Below are positions 17,533 to 25,554 of a stretch of 64,000 nucleotides of DNA, in pieces. Position 1 is the stretch's first letter, and each line of letters starts with the position of its first letter. A program made the translations under genes and the position numbers. Source of the DNA: Limnohabitans sp. DM1 (lineage in GTDB: Bacteria > Pseudomonadota > Gammaproteobacteria > Burkholderiales > Burkholderiaceae_C); NCBI RefSeq assembly GCF_001269385.1, contig NZ_CXOO01000010.1, positions 248,001 to 312,000 of the forward strand. Direction: 5' to 3'. Below the pieces are notes generated by a model that made no database searches, was not told where the DNA came from, and worked only from the letters and a program-made list of their open reading frames with translations.

Positions 17533-19116
17533 TCACGCCTCAGCGCTGCGCCCCTTCATCGCGAAGATGCCTTGTGGGCGCTTCTGGATGAAGACGATGA
17601 TGAACACCAACACGGCGATCTTGGCCAACACCGCACCGGTCCAGCCCTCCAGCAGTTTGTTGGCCAAACCCAGGCCCAGCGCGGCATACACCGTGCCCGC
17701 CAACTGGCCCACGCCGCCCAGCACCACCACCATGAACGCGTCCACGATGTAGCTCTGACCCAAGTCAGGGCCCACATTGCCCACTTGGCTCAGGGCACAA
17801 CCGGCCAGACCCGCGATGCCCGAGCCCAGTGCAAAGGCATAGGTGTCGATGCGGGCCGTGTTCACGCCCATGCACGAAGCCATGGGGCGGTTTTGCGTGA
17901 CGCCGCGCACAAACAAGCCCAATCGGGTTTTGCTGATCAAAAGCGCCACACCGATCAGCACAGCGGCGGCAAACACGATGATCAGCACCCGGTTCCAGGG
18001 CAGCTGCAAATTGGGCAGCAGCTGCAGCGAGCCACTCATCCACGAGGGGTTTTCCACACCCACGTTTTGCGCCCCAAACAAGCTGCGCACGGCTTGCATC
18101 AGCACCAGGCTGATGCCCCAGGTGGCCAACAGGGTTTCGAGTGGTCGGCCGTACAGGTGCTTGATCACCGTGCGCTCCATCACCGCACCCACCAGCGCCG
18201 AGCTGATGAAGGCCACCGGAATGGCCACCAACAGGTAAGCATCAAACGCCTGCGGCAGGTGCTCGCGAAACAGGGCCTGCACCACATAGGTGGCGTAGGC
18301 GCCGATCATCATCAACTCGCCGTGCGCCATATTGATGACGCCCATCAGCCCATAGGTGATGGCCAGGCCCAGCGCCACCAGCAGCAAGATCGAGCCCAAG
18401 CTGGCCCCTGTGAACAAGGTGCCCAAGCGTTCGCCCCAGCGCAGGCTGCCCTGCACTGCGGCCAAAGAAGTTTGAATTTGTTGTTTGACCGAAGGCTCTT
18501 GCTCTTGGGCCAGTTGCTGGTTCAGCAAGAGCAAGGTTTCGGGCTGTTGGCTGTCAGCCAATTCGCGGGCGGCCAGCAAGCGGTCATTTGGGATCTCGCT
18601 GCTGAGCAGTGCGGCCGCACGGGCCTGGCGCACCAAGCTTTGAACGGCAGGGTCTTTCTCAGTAGCCAAGGCTTTTTCGAGCAAAGCGGCGCGGCTGGCA
18701 TCGGGCTCTTTGAGCAGCGACAGCGCGGCTTGCCTGCGCACCTTCACATCCGCACTGAAAAGCTTCAGCGCAGCCAAGGCCGTGTCGATCTCGCCCCGCA
18801 GGCGGTTGTTCAGCATCACGTCTTCGGCATCTGGTGGCACAGGCACAGCTTGCCCAGTCACCGGGTCTGTGCCTTGGCCATCGCGCACCACCAGCACCTG
18901 GCCATTGGCGATCTTGACCACATCGTCTGCCAAGGCCTGTAAATACAAGGCGGTTTTGTCCTCGCCTTGCGCCACGGCTTGGGTAAGTGCCTCGATGCGT
19001 GCATCGCTTTCTCCCACGGCGATGCCTCTGGCTTCGTCCATCGTCAGGGCTTGCGCGGCCGTCAAACCCCACATGGCACAGGCGATCAACGCGCCTTTCA
19101 CAATCCATCGTTTCAT
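17533..19116 (-). CDS. urtB: Urea ABC transporter permease UrtB
   Basis: The 527-residue product has a signal-like start (MKRWIVKGALIACAMWGLTA) and then a roughly 200-residue helical, HEAT-like soluble region presumably in the periplasm. The LivH-type permease follows, starting near GASLGSILLLVALGLAITYG with VINMAHGELMMIGAYATY. The long N-terminal extension is normal for proteobacterial UrtB and distinguishes it from LivH. Start 19116 gives a 10-base spacing to a GGA box; ATG 19125 (three codons earlier) is an alternative. It follows urtA by about 120 bases. Confidence 0.93.
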   Translation of the reverse strand: MKRWIVKGALIACAMWGLTAAQALTMDEARGIAVGESDARIEALTQAVAQGEDKTALYLQALADDVVKIANGQVLVVRDGQGTDPVTGQAVPVPPDAEDVMLNNRLRGEIDTALAALKLFSADVKVRRQAALSLLKEPDASRAALLEKALATEKDPAVQSLVRQARAAALLSSEIPNDRLLAARELADSQQPETLLLLNQQLAQEQEPSVKQQIQTSLAAVQGSLRWGERLGTLFTGASLGSILLLVALGLAITYGLMGVINMAHGELMMIGAYATYVVQALFREHLPQAFDAYLLVAIPVAFISSALVGAVMERTVIKHLYGRPLETLLATWGISLVLMQAVRSLFGAQNVGVENPSWMSGSLQLLPNLQLPWNRVLIIVFAAAVLIGVALLISKTRLGLFVRGVTQNRPMASCMGVNTARIDTYAFALGSGIAGLAGCALSQVGNVGPDLGQSYIVDAFMVVVLGGVGQLAGTVYAALGLGLANKLLEGWTGAVLAKIAVLVFIIVFIQKRPQGIFAMKGRSAEA

Positions 19117-19237
19117 CTTGCTCATTTCCGGGTCAGGCCACTGGCCACCGTCCATGTCGGGGCCAAAGCCACCGACCTGCCTGAAGACCAAGCAGGTCGG
19201 CGCTTCAGCTCCGATCCACATTCACGCCTTCAAACGA

Positions 19238-20518
19238 TCACTTCTTGGCTGGCTCGTCAGGTTTTTTGTCGTTGCCGGGGATGTAAGGACTCCAAGGCTT
19301 GGCTTTCACCGGACCGGGTGTCTTCCAGACCACGTTGAACTGGCCGTCGGCCTTGATCTCGCCGATGAACACCGACTTGTGCAGGTGGTGGTTTTTCTCA
19401 TCCATCTTGCTGGTGATGCCGCTGGGTGCCTTGAAGGTCTGACCGGCCATCGCCGCGATCACTTTGTCCGTGTCGGTGGACTTGGCTTTTTCCACCGCTT
19501 GCTTCCACATGTTGATGCCGATGTAAGTGGCTTCCATCGGATCGTTGGTGAGAGGCTTGTCTTTGTGACCGGCAATGTTTTTGGCCTTGGCATACGCAGC
19601 CCACTTCTTGGTGAACTCGTCGTTGGCGGGGTTCTTGATGCTCATGAAGTAGTTCCATGCGGCCAGGTGACCGACCAAAGGCTTGGTGTCCACGCCGCGC
19701 AGCTCTTCTTCACCCACCGAGAAAGCGACCACGGGCACGTCTTTGGCCTTCAAGCCAGCGTTGCCGAGCTCTTTGTAGAAAGGCACGTTGGAGTCACCGT
19801 TGATGGTCGAGACCACAGCGGTCTTGCCACCTGCAGAGAACTTCTTCACATCGGCCACGATGGTTTGGTAATCGCTGTGACCAAACGGCGTGTATTTTTC
19901 GTCGATGTCTTTGTCGGCCACGCCTTTGCTTTTGAGGTAGGCGCGCAAGATTTTGTTGGTAGTGCGGGGGTACACATAGTCGGTGCCCAGCAAGACCCAA
20001 CGCTTGGCGCCGCCGCCTTCTTTGCTCATCAGGTAGTCCACTGCAGGGATGGCCTGCTGGTTGGGCGCAGCGCCTGTGTAGAACACGTTTTTGGAGAGCT
20101 CTTCACCTTCGTATTGCACGGGGTAAAACAACAAGCCGTTCATTTCTTCGACCACCGGCAAGACCGATTTGCGCGACACCGAAGTCCAGCAACCGAAGAT
20201 GACCGAGACCTTGTCTTGGCCCAGCAACTGCTTGGTTTTCTCTGCAAACAAAGGCCAGTTGGAGGCCGGGTCCACGATCACGGGTTCGAGCTTTTTACCG
20301 AGCACGCCGCCCTTGGCGTTGATCTCATCAATGGCCATGAGCACCGTGTCCTTGAGCACCGTCTCGGAAATCGCCATGGTGCCGGACAAACTGTGCAGCA
20401 CGCCGACTTTGATGGTGTTGCCCGCTTGCGCTTGGGCTTGGGTTGCAAAGCTCAGGCTGCCCGCCACGAGGGCGGCTGCGGTTGCAAGGGCTTTGAGGTT
20501 GCCACGTCGATTCATCAT
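19238..20518 (-). CDS. urtA: Urea ABC transporter substrate-binding protein UrtA
   Basis: This 426-residue periplasmic binding protein has a signal peptide ending near ATQAQAQA. The UrtA-specific opening KVGVLHSLSGTMAISET follows, then VIFGCWTSVSRKSVLPVVEE, GLLFYPVQYEGEE and GTDYVYPRTTN, which separate UrtA from amino-acid LivK proteins. It is the first gene of urtABCDE and should be induced by nitrogen limitation, since a near-consensus sigma-54 promoter lies about 70 bases upstream. ATG 20518 and ATG 20515 are adjacent candidates. Confidence 0.97.
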   Translation of the reverse strand: MMNRRGNLKALATAAALVAGSLSFATQAQAQAGNTIKVGVLHSLSGTMAISETVLKDTVLMAIDEINAKGGVLGKKLEPVIVDPASNWPLFAEKTKQLLGQDKVSVIFGCWTSVSRKSVLPVVEEMNGLLFYPVQYEGEELSKNVFYTGAAPNQQAIPAVDYLMSKEGGGAKRWVLLGTDYVYPRTTNKILRAYLKSKGVADKDIDEKYTPFGHSDYQTIVADVKKFSAGGKTAVVSTINGDSNVPFYKELGNAGLKAKDVPVVAFSVGEEELRGVDTKPLVGHLAAWNYFMSIKNPANDEFTKKWAAYAKAKNIAGHKDKPLTNDPMEATYIGINMWKQAVEKAKSTDTDKVIAAMAGQTFKAPSGITSKMDEKNHHLHKSVFIGEIKADGQFNVVWKTPGPVKAKPWSPYIPGNDKKPDEPAKK

Positions 20519-20586
20519 GAGATCACTCCAATCAGGAAAGAAGGTTGTTCAAACACGCACCGAAAAACAGCGCTGCCCGACAACCT

Positions 20587-20600
20587 GCAATCACCGTGCC
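20587..20600 (-). promoter_or_regulatory. Sigma-54 promoter of urtABCDE
   Basis: On the minus strand the sequence reads TTGGCACGGTGATTGCAGG, with the -24 GG at 20599-20600 and the -12 GC at 20587-20588 separated by exactly ten bases. This is almost the full sigma-54 consensus (TGGCAC-N5-TTGCA). The predicted start is near 20575, leaving a leader of about 57 bases to urtA. It implies control by an enhancer-binding protein such as NtrC; I found no convincing NtrC site by eye. Confidence 0.75.
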
Positions 20601-20662
20601 AACCCTAGGGAGAACCCTGAAAACCGTATTTTTCTAAGGAGTTTTTTGCACTGCCTATAAAG

Positions 20663-20676
20663 GGCACGAAATTTGC
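20663..20676 (+). promoter_or_regulatory. Sigma-54 promoter of the urease operon
   Basis: On the plus strand AGGGCACGAAATTTGCTTG has GG at 20663-20664 and GC at 20675-20676 with the obligatory ten-base gap, matching GGCACG-N4-TTGCT. The predicted start is near 20688, about 35 bases before ureA. It lies back to back with the urtA sigma-54 promoter, 62 bases away. Confidence 0.72.
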
Positions 20677-20722
20677 TTGATGCCTGCCATTCAATGCACC
20701 AAGACGCTCACGGCGCACCAAG

Positions 20723-21025
20723 ATGGAACTCACTCCCCGCGAAAAAGACAAGCTGCTGATCTTCACGGCAGGCCTTTTGGCCGAGCGCCGCAAGGCCCGA
20801 GGCCTGAAGCTCAACTACCCCGAAGCCATTGCCCTGATCAGCGCCGCTGTGATGGAAGGCGCACGCGACGGCAAGACCGTGGCCCAGCTCATGAGCGAGG
20901 GCCGCACCGTGTTGACGCGTGCCGACGTGATGGACGGCATTGCCGAGATGATCCCTGACATCCAGGTCGAAGCCACCTTTCCCGATGGCACCAAATTGGT
21001 GACCGTGCACCAACCCATCGTCTGA
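20723..21025 (+). CDS. ureA: Urease gamma subunit UreA
   Basis: This 100-residue subunit starts [20 protein letters not shown] and contains [14 protein letters not shown] and the [13 protein letters not shown] stretch, all canonical for UreA. It assembles with UreB and UreC into the cytoplasmic nickel urease that splits urea into ammonia and carbamate. Length is normal. It opens the urease operon behind a sigma-54 promoter. In many relatives ureD precedes ureA; here that place is empty. Confidence 0.98.
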   Translation: MELTPREKDKLLIFTAGLLAERRKARGLKLNYPEAIALISAAVMEGARDGKTVAQLMSEGRTVLTRADVMDGIAEMIPDIQVEATFPDGTKLVTVHQPIV

Positions 21026-21044
21026 GCCAGACCCGGAGAACCCC

Positions 21045-21209
21045 ATGAAAAAAATCACCTTGATGCTCACATCCGCCATCGCCACTGCCGCCTTCGCCCA
21101 CGATGGCCATGGCTTGGGCGGCAGCGCCCACTGGCACGCCACCGACGTGCTGGGCTTTGTAGTGGCTGCCGCCTTGGTGGCTGTGGCCGTTTACTTTGGC
21201 AAAAAGTGA
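21045..21209 (+). CDS. 54-residue His-rich single-span membrane peptide between ureA and ureB
   Basis: A 54-codon gene starts at ATG 21045 with GGAGA six bases upstream and ends at TGA 21209, 19 bases after ureA and 7 before ureB. The product has a signal-like N terminus ending near AAFA, a His-rich loop ([16 protein letters not shown]), a hydrophobic span ([17 protein letters not shown]) and a final GKK. The mature part could present five histidines to the periplasm with one membrane anchor. HupE/UreJ nickel permeases begin with a similar signal plus His motif but are about 190 residues; this may be a miniature or a distinct nickel-handling peptide. The function is unknown. Confidence 0.75.
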   Translation: MKKITLMLTSAIATAAFAHDGHGLGGSAHWHATDVLGFVVAAALVAVAVYFGKK

Positions 21210-21216
21210 GGCCCGC

Positions 21217-21546
21217 ATGACCCCCGGTGAACTGTTGATTGACCCCGGCCAGCACGCCCTGAACGTGGGCCGCCGCACCTGCACCCTGGTGGTGCAAAAC
21301 GCCAGCGACCGCCCCATCCAGGTGGGCTCGCATTACCACTTTGCCGAGACCAATGCGGGCCTGAGCTTTGACCGCGTGGCTGCACGCGGCATGCGCCTGA
21401 ACATCGCCTCCGGCATGGCCGTGCGATTTGAGCCCGGCCAACAACGCACGGTGGAGCTGGTGGATTACGCGGGCGACCGCAGGGTGTACGGCTTTCGGGG
21501 CCTGACCCAAGGCGCACTCGACGCGCAAAAAACACAAGGCAACTGA
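21217..21546 (+). CDS. ureB: Urease beta subunit UreB
   Basis: This 109-residue subunit starts [11 protein letters not shown] and carries the family core [20 protein letters not shown] and [16 protein letters not shown], then [19 protein letters not shown] 21217 follows the 54-residue peptide by 7 bases; upstream in-frame codons belong to that gene. UreB bridges UreA and UreC in the (ABC)3 enzyme. Only one base separates it from ureC. Confidence 0.98.
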   Translation: MTPGELLIDPGQHALNVGRRTCTLVVQNASDRPIQVGSHYHFAETNAGLSFDRVAARGMRLNIASGMAVRFEPGQQRTVELVDYAGDRRVYGFRGLTQGALDAQKTQGN

Positions 21547-21547
21547 C

Positions 21548-23266
21548 ATGGCCCACATCGACAAACGCGCTTATGCCGAAACCTTTGGCCCCACCGTGGG
21601 CGACCGGGTGCGCCTGGCCGACACGGCCTTGGTGATTGAGGTGGAAAAAGACTTCACGCTCCAAGCGGGCAGTTACGGTGAAGAGGTCAAATTTGGCGGC
21701 GGCAAAACCATCCGCGACGGCATGGCGCAGTCACAAAGGACCAACGCAGAGGGAGCGATGGACTGCGTGCTCACCAACGCCCTCATCATCGACCACTGGG
21801 GCATCGTCAAAGCCGACATTGGCCTCAAGGGCAACCGCATCGCCGCCATTGGCAAGGCGGGCAACCCCGACACACAGCCTGGGGTGGACATCGTCATTGG
21901 CCCCGGCACCGAGATCATCAGCTGCGAAGGTCTGATCGTGACCGCAGGCGGCATCGACTGCCACATCCACTTCATCTGCCCCCAGCAGATCGACGAGGCC
22001 CTGGCCAGTGGCGTGACCACCATGATGGGTGGCGGCACGGGCCCCGCCACCGGCACCTTTGCCACCACCTGCACACCCGGCCCCTTCAACATCGAGCGCA
22101 TGATGCAGGCAGCCGACGCCTTCCCGATGAACCTGGGCTTTTTTGGCAAAGGCAATGCCAGCTTGCCCGCTGCGCTGCATGAGCAAATCAACGCGGGCGT
22201 GATTGGCATGAAGCTGCACGAAGACTGGGGCAGCACCCCATCGGCGATCAGCAATTGCCTGGATGTGGCCGACGAAACCGACATCCAGGTGGCCTTGCAT
22301 TCGGACACGCTCAATGAATCGGGTTATGTGGAAAACACCATCGCAGCAGCCCGAGGCCGTGGGCTGTGCGCCTTCCACACCGAGGGCGCAGGCGGCGGCC
22401 ACGCGCCCGACATCCTGAAGGTGGTGGGCGAGGCGAACTTCTTGCCCAGCTCAACCAACCCGACCATGCCCTACACCCACAACACGCTCGACGAGCATGT
22501 GGACATGCTCATGGTCTGCCACCACCTGGACCCGGCCATTGCCGAAGACCTGGCCTTTGCCGAGAGCCGCATCCGCAAGGAAACCATTGCGGCCGAAGAC
22601 ATCCTGCACGACCTGGGCGCCATCAGCATGATGAGCAGCGACAGCCAGGCCATGGGCCGGGTGGGCGAGGTCATCATCCGCACTTGGCAGACCGCGCACA
22701 AAATGAAGCAGCAGCGCGGCAGCCTGCCCGGCGACACGGATCGACACGACAACGCTCGCGTCAAGCGCTACATCGCCAAATACACCATCAACCCGGCCAT
22801 TGCGCACGGCATCAGCCACGAGGTCGGCAGCATCGAAGTGGGCAAATGGGCCGACCTGGTGATCTGGAAGCCCGCGTTCTTTGGCATCAAACCCGCCATC
22901 GTCATGAAGGGCGGCTTCATCGCACTGGCCGCCATGGGCGACCCCAATGCGTCCATCCCCACGCCGCAGCCCGTGCATTACCGCCCGATGTTTGGCAGCT
23001 TTGGCGGGGCGCTGTCTCGCGGCTCGCTGACCTTTGTGTCGCAGGCGGGTTGGCAAGCGGGTGTTGGGGCGCGTTATGGCCTGGCCAAAACACTCAGCGC
23101 CGTGAAAAACATCCGCCAAGTGCGCAAGCAGGACATGGTCCACAATGCCTATCTGCCCCGCATGGAGATAGACCCCCAGACCTATGCGGTGCGGGCTGAC
23201 GGGCTGTTGTTGGTGTGCGAACCAGCCACCAGCCTGCCCATGACCCAACGCTATTTTTTGTTCTGA
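21548..23266 (+). CDS. ureC: Urease alpha (catalytic) subunit UreC
   Basis: This 572-residue catalytic subunit has every active-site element. His139 and His141 are in [12 protein letters not shown], the carbamylated Lys222 is in [12 protein letters not shown], His251 and His277 are further nickel or substrate ligands, the flap holds the paired His325-His326 (MLMVCHHL), and Asp365 is in SSDSQAMGR. It hydrolyses urea in the cytoplasm once nickel is loaded by the accessory proteins. Nothing suggests inactivity. Its stop overlaps the ureE start (TGATG). Confidence 0.99.
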   Translation: MAHIDKRAYAETFGPTVGDRVRLADTALVIEVEKDFTLQAGSYGEEVKFGGGKTIRDGMAQSQRTNAEGAMDCVLTNALIIDHWGIVKADIGLKGNRIAAIGKAGNPDTQPGVDIVIGPGTEIISCEGLIVTAGGIDCHIHFICPQQIDEALASGVTTMMGGGTGPATGTFATTCTPGPFNIERMMQAADAFPMNLGFFGKGNASLPAALHEQINAGVIGMKLHEDWGSTPSAISNCLDVADETDIQVALHSDTLNESGYVENTIAAARGRGLCAFHTEGAGGGHAPDILKVVGEANFLPSSTNPTMPYTHNTLDEHVDMLMVCHHLDPAIAEDLAFAESRIRKETIAAEDILHDLGAISMMSSDSQAMGRVGEVIIRTWQTAHKMKQQRGSLPGDTDRHDNARVKRYIAKYTINPAIAHGISHEVGSIEVGKWADLVIWKPAFFGIKPAIVMKGGFIALAAMGDPNASIPTPQPVHYRPMFGSFGGALSRGSLTFVSQAGWQAGVGARYGLAKTLSAVKNIRQVRKQDMVHNAYLPRMEIDPQTYAVRADGLLLVCEPATSLPMTQRYFLF

Positions 23267-23940
23267 TGATCATTTGCTCCAAACTCATGCCCCAAGGCCG
23301 TGGCCTGGCCCGTGTGCTGATCCAGCGCGCCAGCACCATCACGCTCGACTGGGACACCCGCCAGAAAAGCCGCTTTGACGCGACCGACAGCGCGGGCCGC
23401 CAACTGGGTGTGTTCTTGCCGCGTGGCACCGTGGTGCGCGGCGGCGATGTGCTGGTGGCCGAAGACGGCTCACTCGTGCGCGTGCAAGCCGCACCACAAG
23501 CCGTGCTGCGCATCACCGCCTGCACCGAGCATGGCTCGCCCTTTGACCTGACCCGCGCCGCCTACCACCTTGGCAACCGCCATGTGCCCATCGAGTTGCA
23601 ACCCGACCACCTGAAGATCGAGCCCGACCATGTACTGGCTGACATGCTGCGCGCCATGCACATGACGGTGGTGGCCGTGTCCGAAGCCTTTGAGCCTGAG
23701 AGCGGTGCGTATGGCGACCATGGCGCATCCTCACATGGGCATGAGCACAGCCACGAACACGGCCCTGCGGGTCATGCGCACGCAGCCCAAGCCGAGCCCC
23801 ATGTGCATGGGCCCGAATGTCAACACGGACACGCAGCGCCTGCAGCCAAGCCGCCAGCTGGCAAACGCATCGCCATCCCAGTCCGTGCGGCCCCTGCTGC
23901 ACCGCATGTGCACGGCCCCGATTGCAACCATGGGCACTGA
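23266..23940 (+). CDS. ureE: Urease nickel metallochaperone UreE with long His-rich tail
   Basis: The 224-residue UreE delivers nickel to the UreG-containing complex. The N-terminal peptide-binding domain (about residues 10-75) is followed by the metal-binding domain with [13 protein letters not shown] and ILADM-like VLADMLRAM; the conserved metal-site His is in GNRHVP. About 75 C-terminal residues form a His-rich tail with clusters such as [16 protein letters not shown] and two copies of PHVHGPxCxHGH. This tail is longer than in most UreE proteins and should store nickel. ATG 23266 overlaps the ureC stop; ureF starts inside the last codons. Confidence 0.96.
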   Translation: MIICSKLMPQGRGLARVLIQRASTITLDWDTRQKSRFDATDSAGRQLGVFLPRGTVVRGGDVLVAEDGSLVRVQAAPQAVLRITACTEHGSPFDLTRAAYHLGNRHVPIELQPDHLKIEPDHVLADMLRAMHMTVVAVSEAFEPESGAYGDHGASSHGHEHSHEHGPAGHAHAAQAEPHVHGPECQHGHAAPAAKPPAGKRIAIPVRAAPAAPHVHGPDCNHGH

Positions 23941-24619
23941 GACTGCGCCCTCCGGCCTGCTGCAACTGATCTGGCTGGCCTCGCCAGCGCTGCCCATTGG
24001 CGGCTTCTCGTATTCGGAGGGTCTCGAAGCGGCCATCGAGCAAGGCCTGGTGCACCACGAAGCCAGCGCCACCGACTGGGTGGTGGACCAACTGCACCTG
24101 ACGCTGTCTCGCGGAGACATGGCTGTGCTGGCGCAAGCCATTCCCGCCTGGCAGCGCCATGACACCGCCCGGCTAAAAGCCCTGAACGATTGGGTGATGG
24201 CCACTCGCGAAACCGCTGAGATGCGCCTGCAAACCGAGCAGATGGGCCGCTCCTTGCTGGACTGGCTGCGCAACCTGCAGCAAGCCAGCGACGCACAGCT
24301 GCAATGCTGCGCCCGACTGCCCACCACTTACCCACTGGCCATGGCACTGGCCTTGTCCTTGGCGCAAGCCCCGCTTGACCAAGCCCTGCAAGCCCATGCC
24401 TTTGGCTGGGCCGAGAACATGACCCAAGCCGCCCTCAAGGCCGTGCCCTTGGGCCAGAGCGCGGGCCAGCGCATGCTGGCGCGGCTGGCGCGCGAAATTC
24501 CGCACGCAGTGCAAACCGCCATGCAAACGACCGACGAAAACCGCCAAGCCTTCAGCCCCATGCTGGCCATCCTGTCGTCCCGCCACGAAACCCAATACTC
24601 CCGCATCTTCCGATCATGA
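23930..24619 (+). CDS. ureF: Urease accessory protein UreF
   Basis: This 229-residue all-helical accessory protein has the family opening [20 protein letters not shown] followed by [10 protein letters not shown] and the later [20 protein letters not shown]. UreF normally binds UreD on apo-urease and recruits UreG, gating nickel insertion. Its partner UreD is missing from this operon. It overlaps ureE by 11 bases and ureG by four (ATGA). Confidence 0.97.
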   Translation: MGTETAPSGLLQLIWLASPALPIGGFSYSEGLEAAIEQGLVHHEASATDWVVDQLHLTLSRGDMAVLAQAIPAWQRHDTARLKALNDWVMATRETAEMRLQTEQMGRSLLDWLRNLQQASDAQLQCCARLPTTYPLAMALALSLAQAPLDQALQAHAFGWAENMTQAALKAVPLGQSAGQRMLARLAREIPHAVQTAMQTTDENRQAFSPMLAILSSRHETQYSRIFRS

Positions 24620-25275
24620 CTTCAGCACTGCACCACATTCCAAATCGCACGAAAAAACTGCCGCCCCTGCGCGTGGGCATTGGCGGGCCCGTGGGCTCCG
24701 GCAAAACCACGCTGCTCGAGATGCTGTGCAAAAACATGCGCGAGCGCTGGGACCTGATCGCCATCACCAATGACATCTACACCAAGGAAGACCAGCGATT
24801 GCTGACGGTGAGCGGCGCGCTTGCAGCAGAGCGCATCATGGGCGTTGAAACCGGTGGCTGCCCGCACACCGCCATCCGCGAAGACGCGTCGATCAACCTC
24901 GAGGCGATTGACCGCATGCTGGAAAAATTTCCTAATGCCGATGTGGTGTTCATCGAGAGCGGCGGCGACAACCTGGCCGCCACCTTCAGCCCGGAACTCT
25001 CCGACCTGACCATCTACGTGATCGACGTGGCCGCAGGCGAAAAGATCCCCCGCAAAGGCGGCCCCGGCATCACCAAGAGTGATTTGTTCGTCATCAACAA
25101 AACCGACCTGGCCCCGCATGTGGGGGCCGATTTGCAAGTCATGCGCGACGACACCCAGCGCATGCGCCCCAACCCCGAAACCCGCCCCTGGGTCATGACC
25201 AACCTGAAAACCCTGGACGGCATGACCGAGGTGGTGGCCTTCATTGAAAAAAGGGGCATGCTCAGCCCATCTTGA
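24616..25275 (+). CDS. ureG: Urease accessory GTPase UreG
   Basis: This 219-residue SIMIBI GTPase has the P-loop [15 protein letters not shown] at about residues 18-32. It also has [10 protein letters not shown], the CPH nickel motif in [15 protein letters not shown], the [11 protein letters not shown]alker B-side motif, and [11 protein letters not shown], the guanine-specific NKxD. It uses GTP hydrolysis to drive nickel transfer from UreE to urease. It is the last gene of the operon. An inverted repeat GCTCA/TGAGC spans its stop at 25260-25277, but no strong terminator is visible. Confidence 0.98.
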   Translation: MTSALHHIPNRTKKLPPLRVGIGGPVGSGKTTLLEMLCKNMRERWDLIAITNDIYTKEDQRLLTVSGALAAERIMGVETGGCPHTAIREDASINLEAIDRMLEKFPNADVVFIESGGDNLAATFSPELSDLTIYVIDVAAGEKIPRKGGPGITKSDLFVINKTDLAPHVGADLQVMRDDTQRMRPNPETRPWVMTNLKTLDGMTEVVAFIEKRGMLSPS

Positions 25276-25371
25276 GCCCATCTTGTGCGACTGCTGATGT
25301 GTTCAAGCACAAGCGGTAAAAACAGCATGAATTGAATCCGCTTTTTTTAAGCCGTTTCAATGCAAATGCAT

Positions 25372-25456
25372 GGAAGCGTGGCAGAGTGGCCGATTGCACC
25401 GGTCTTGAAAACCGGCGACTCGAAAAGGTCCATGAGTTCGAATCTCACCGCCTCCG
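25372..25456 (+). tRNA. tRNA-Ser(TGA), copy 1, with two mispairs and no encoded CCA
   Basis: The 85-base gene has the long variable arm of serine tRNAs and anticodon TGA within GGTCTTGAAAACC. It differs from the copy at 45312 at four positions inside 85 bases. Two of these break pairs: A·C at acceptor pair 4 (GGAAGCG against CGCCTCC) and A·C at the outer T-stem pair (ATGAG against CTCAC). CTA follows the discriminator base instead of CCA. It is probably a decaying duplicate or a poorly functional tRNA, though its terminator remains. Confidence 0.85.
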
Positions 25457-25464
25457 CTAAAAAA

Positions 25465-25493
25465 AAGCGCCGAATGCTTTGCATTCGGCGCTT
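25465..25493. terminator. Bidirectional rho-independent terminator after tRNA-Ser copy 1
   Basis: A perfect 13-bp stem (AAGCGCCGAATGC, loop TTT, GCATTCGGCGCTT) is preceded by an A-run and followed by a T-rich tract. It can end the tRNA on the plus strand and the lipoprotein gene on the minus strand. Confidence 0.9.
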
Positions 25494-25554
25494 CTTTGTT
25501 TGGGGTCAAGCCAGAGACAGCGCAGCTACATGTGGCTCTTTCTCTGCCTCTCAA

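Noticed and set aside
17488..18942. A 484-codon open frame on the plus strand opposite urtB
   Set aside because: urtB is a clear transporter gene on the other strand; the plus-strand translation is His/Gln-rich low-complexity sequence typical of a shadow.
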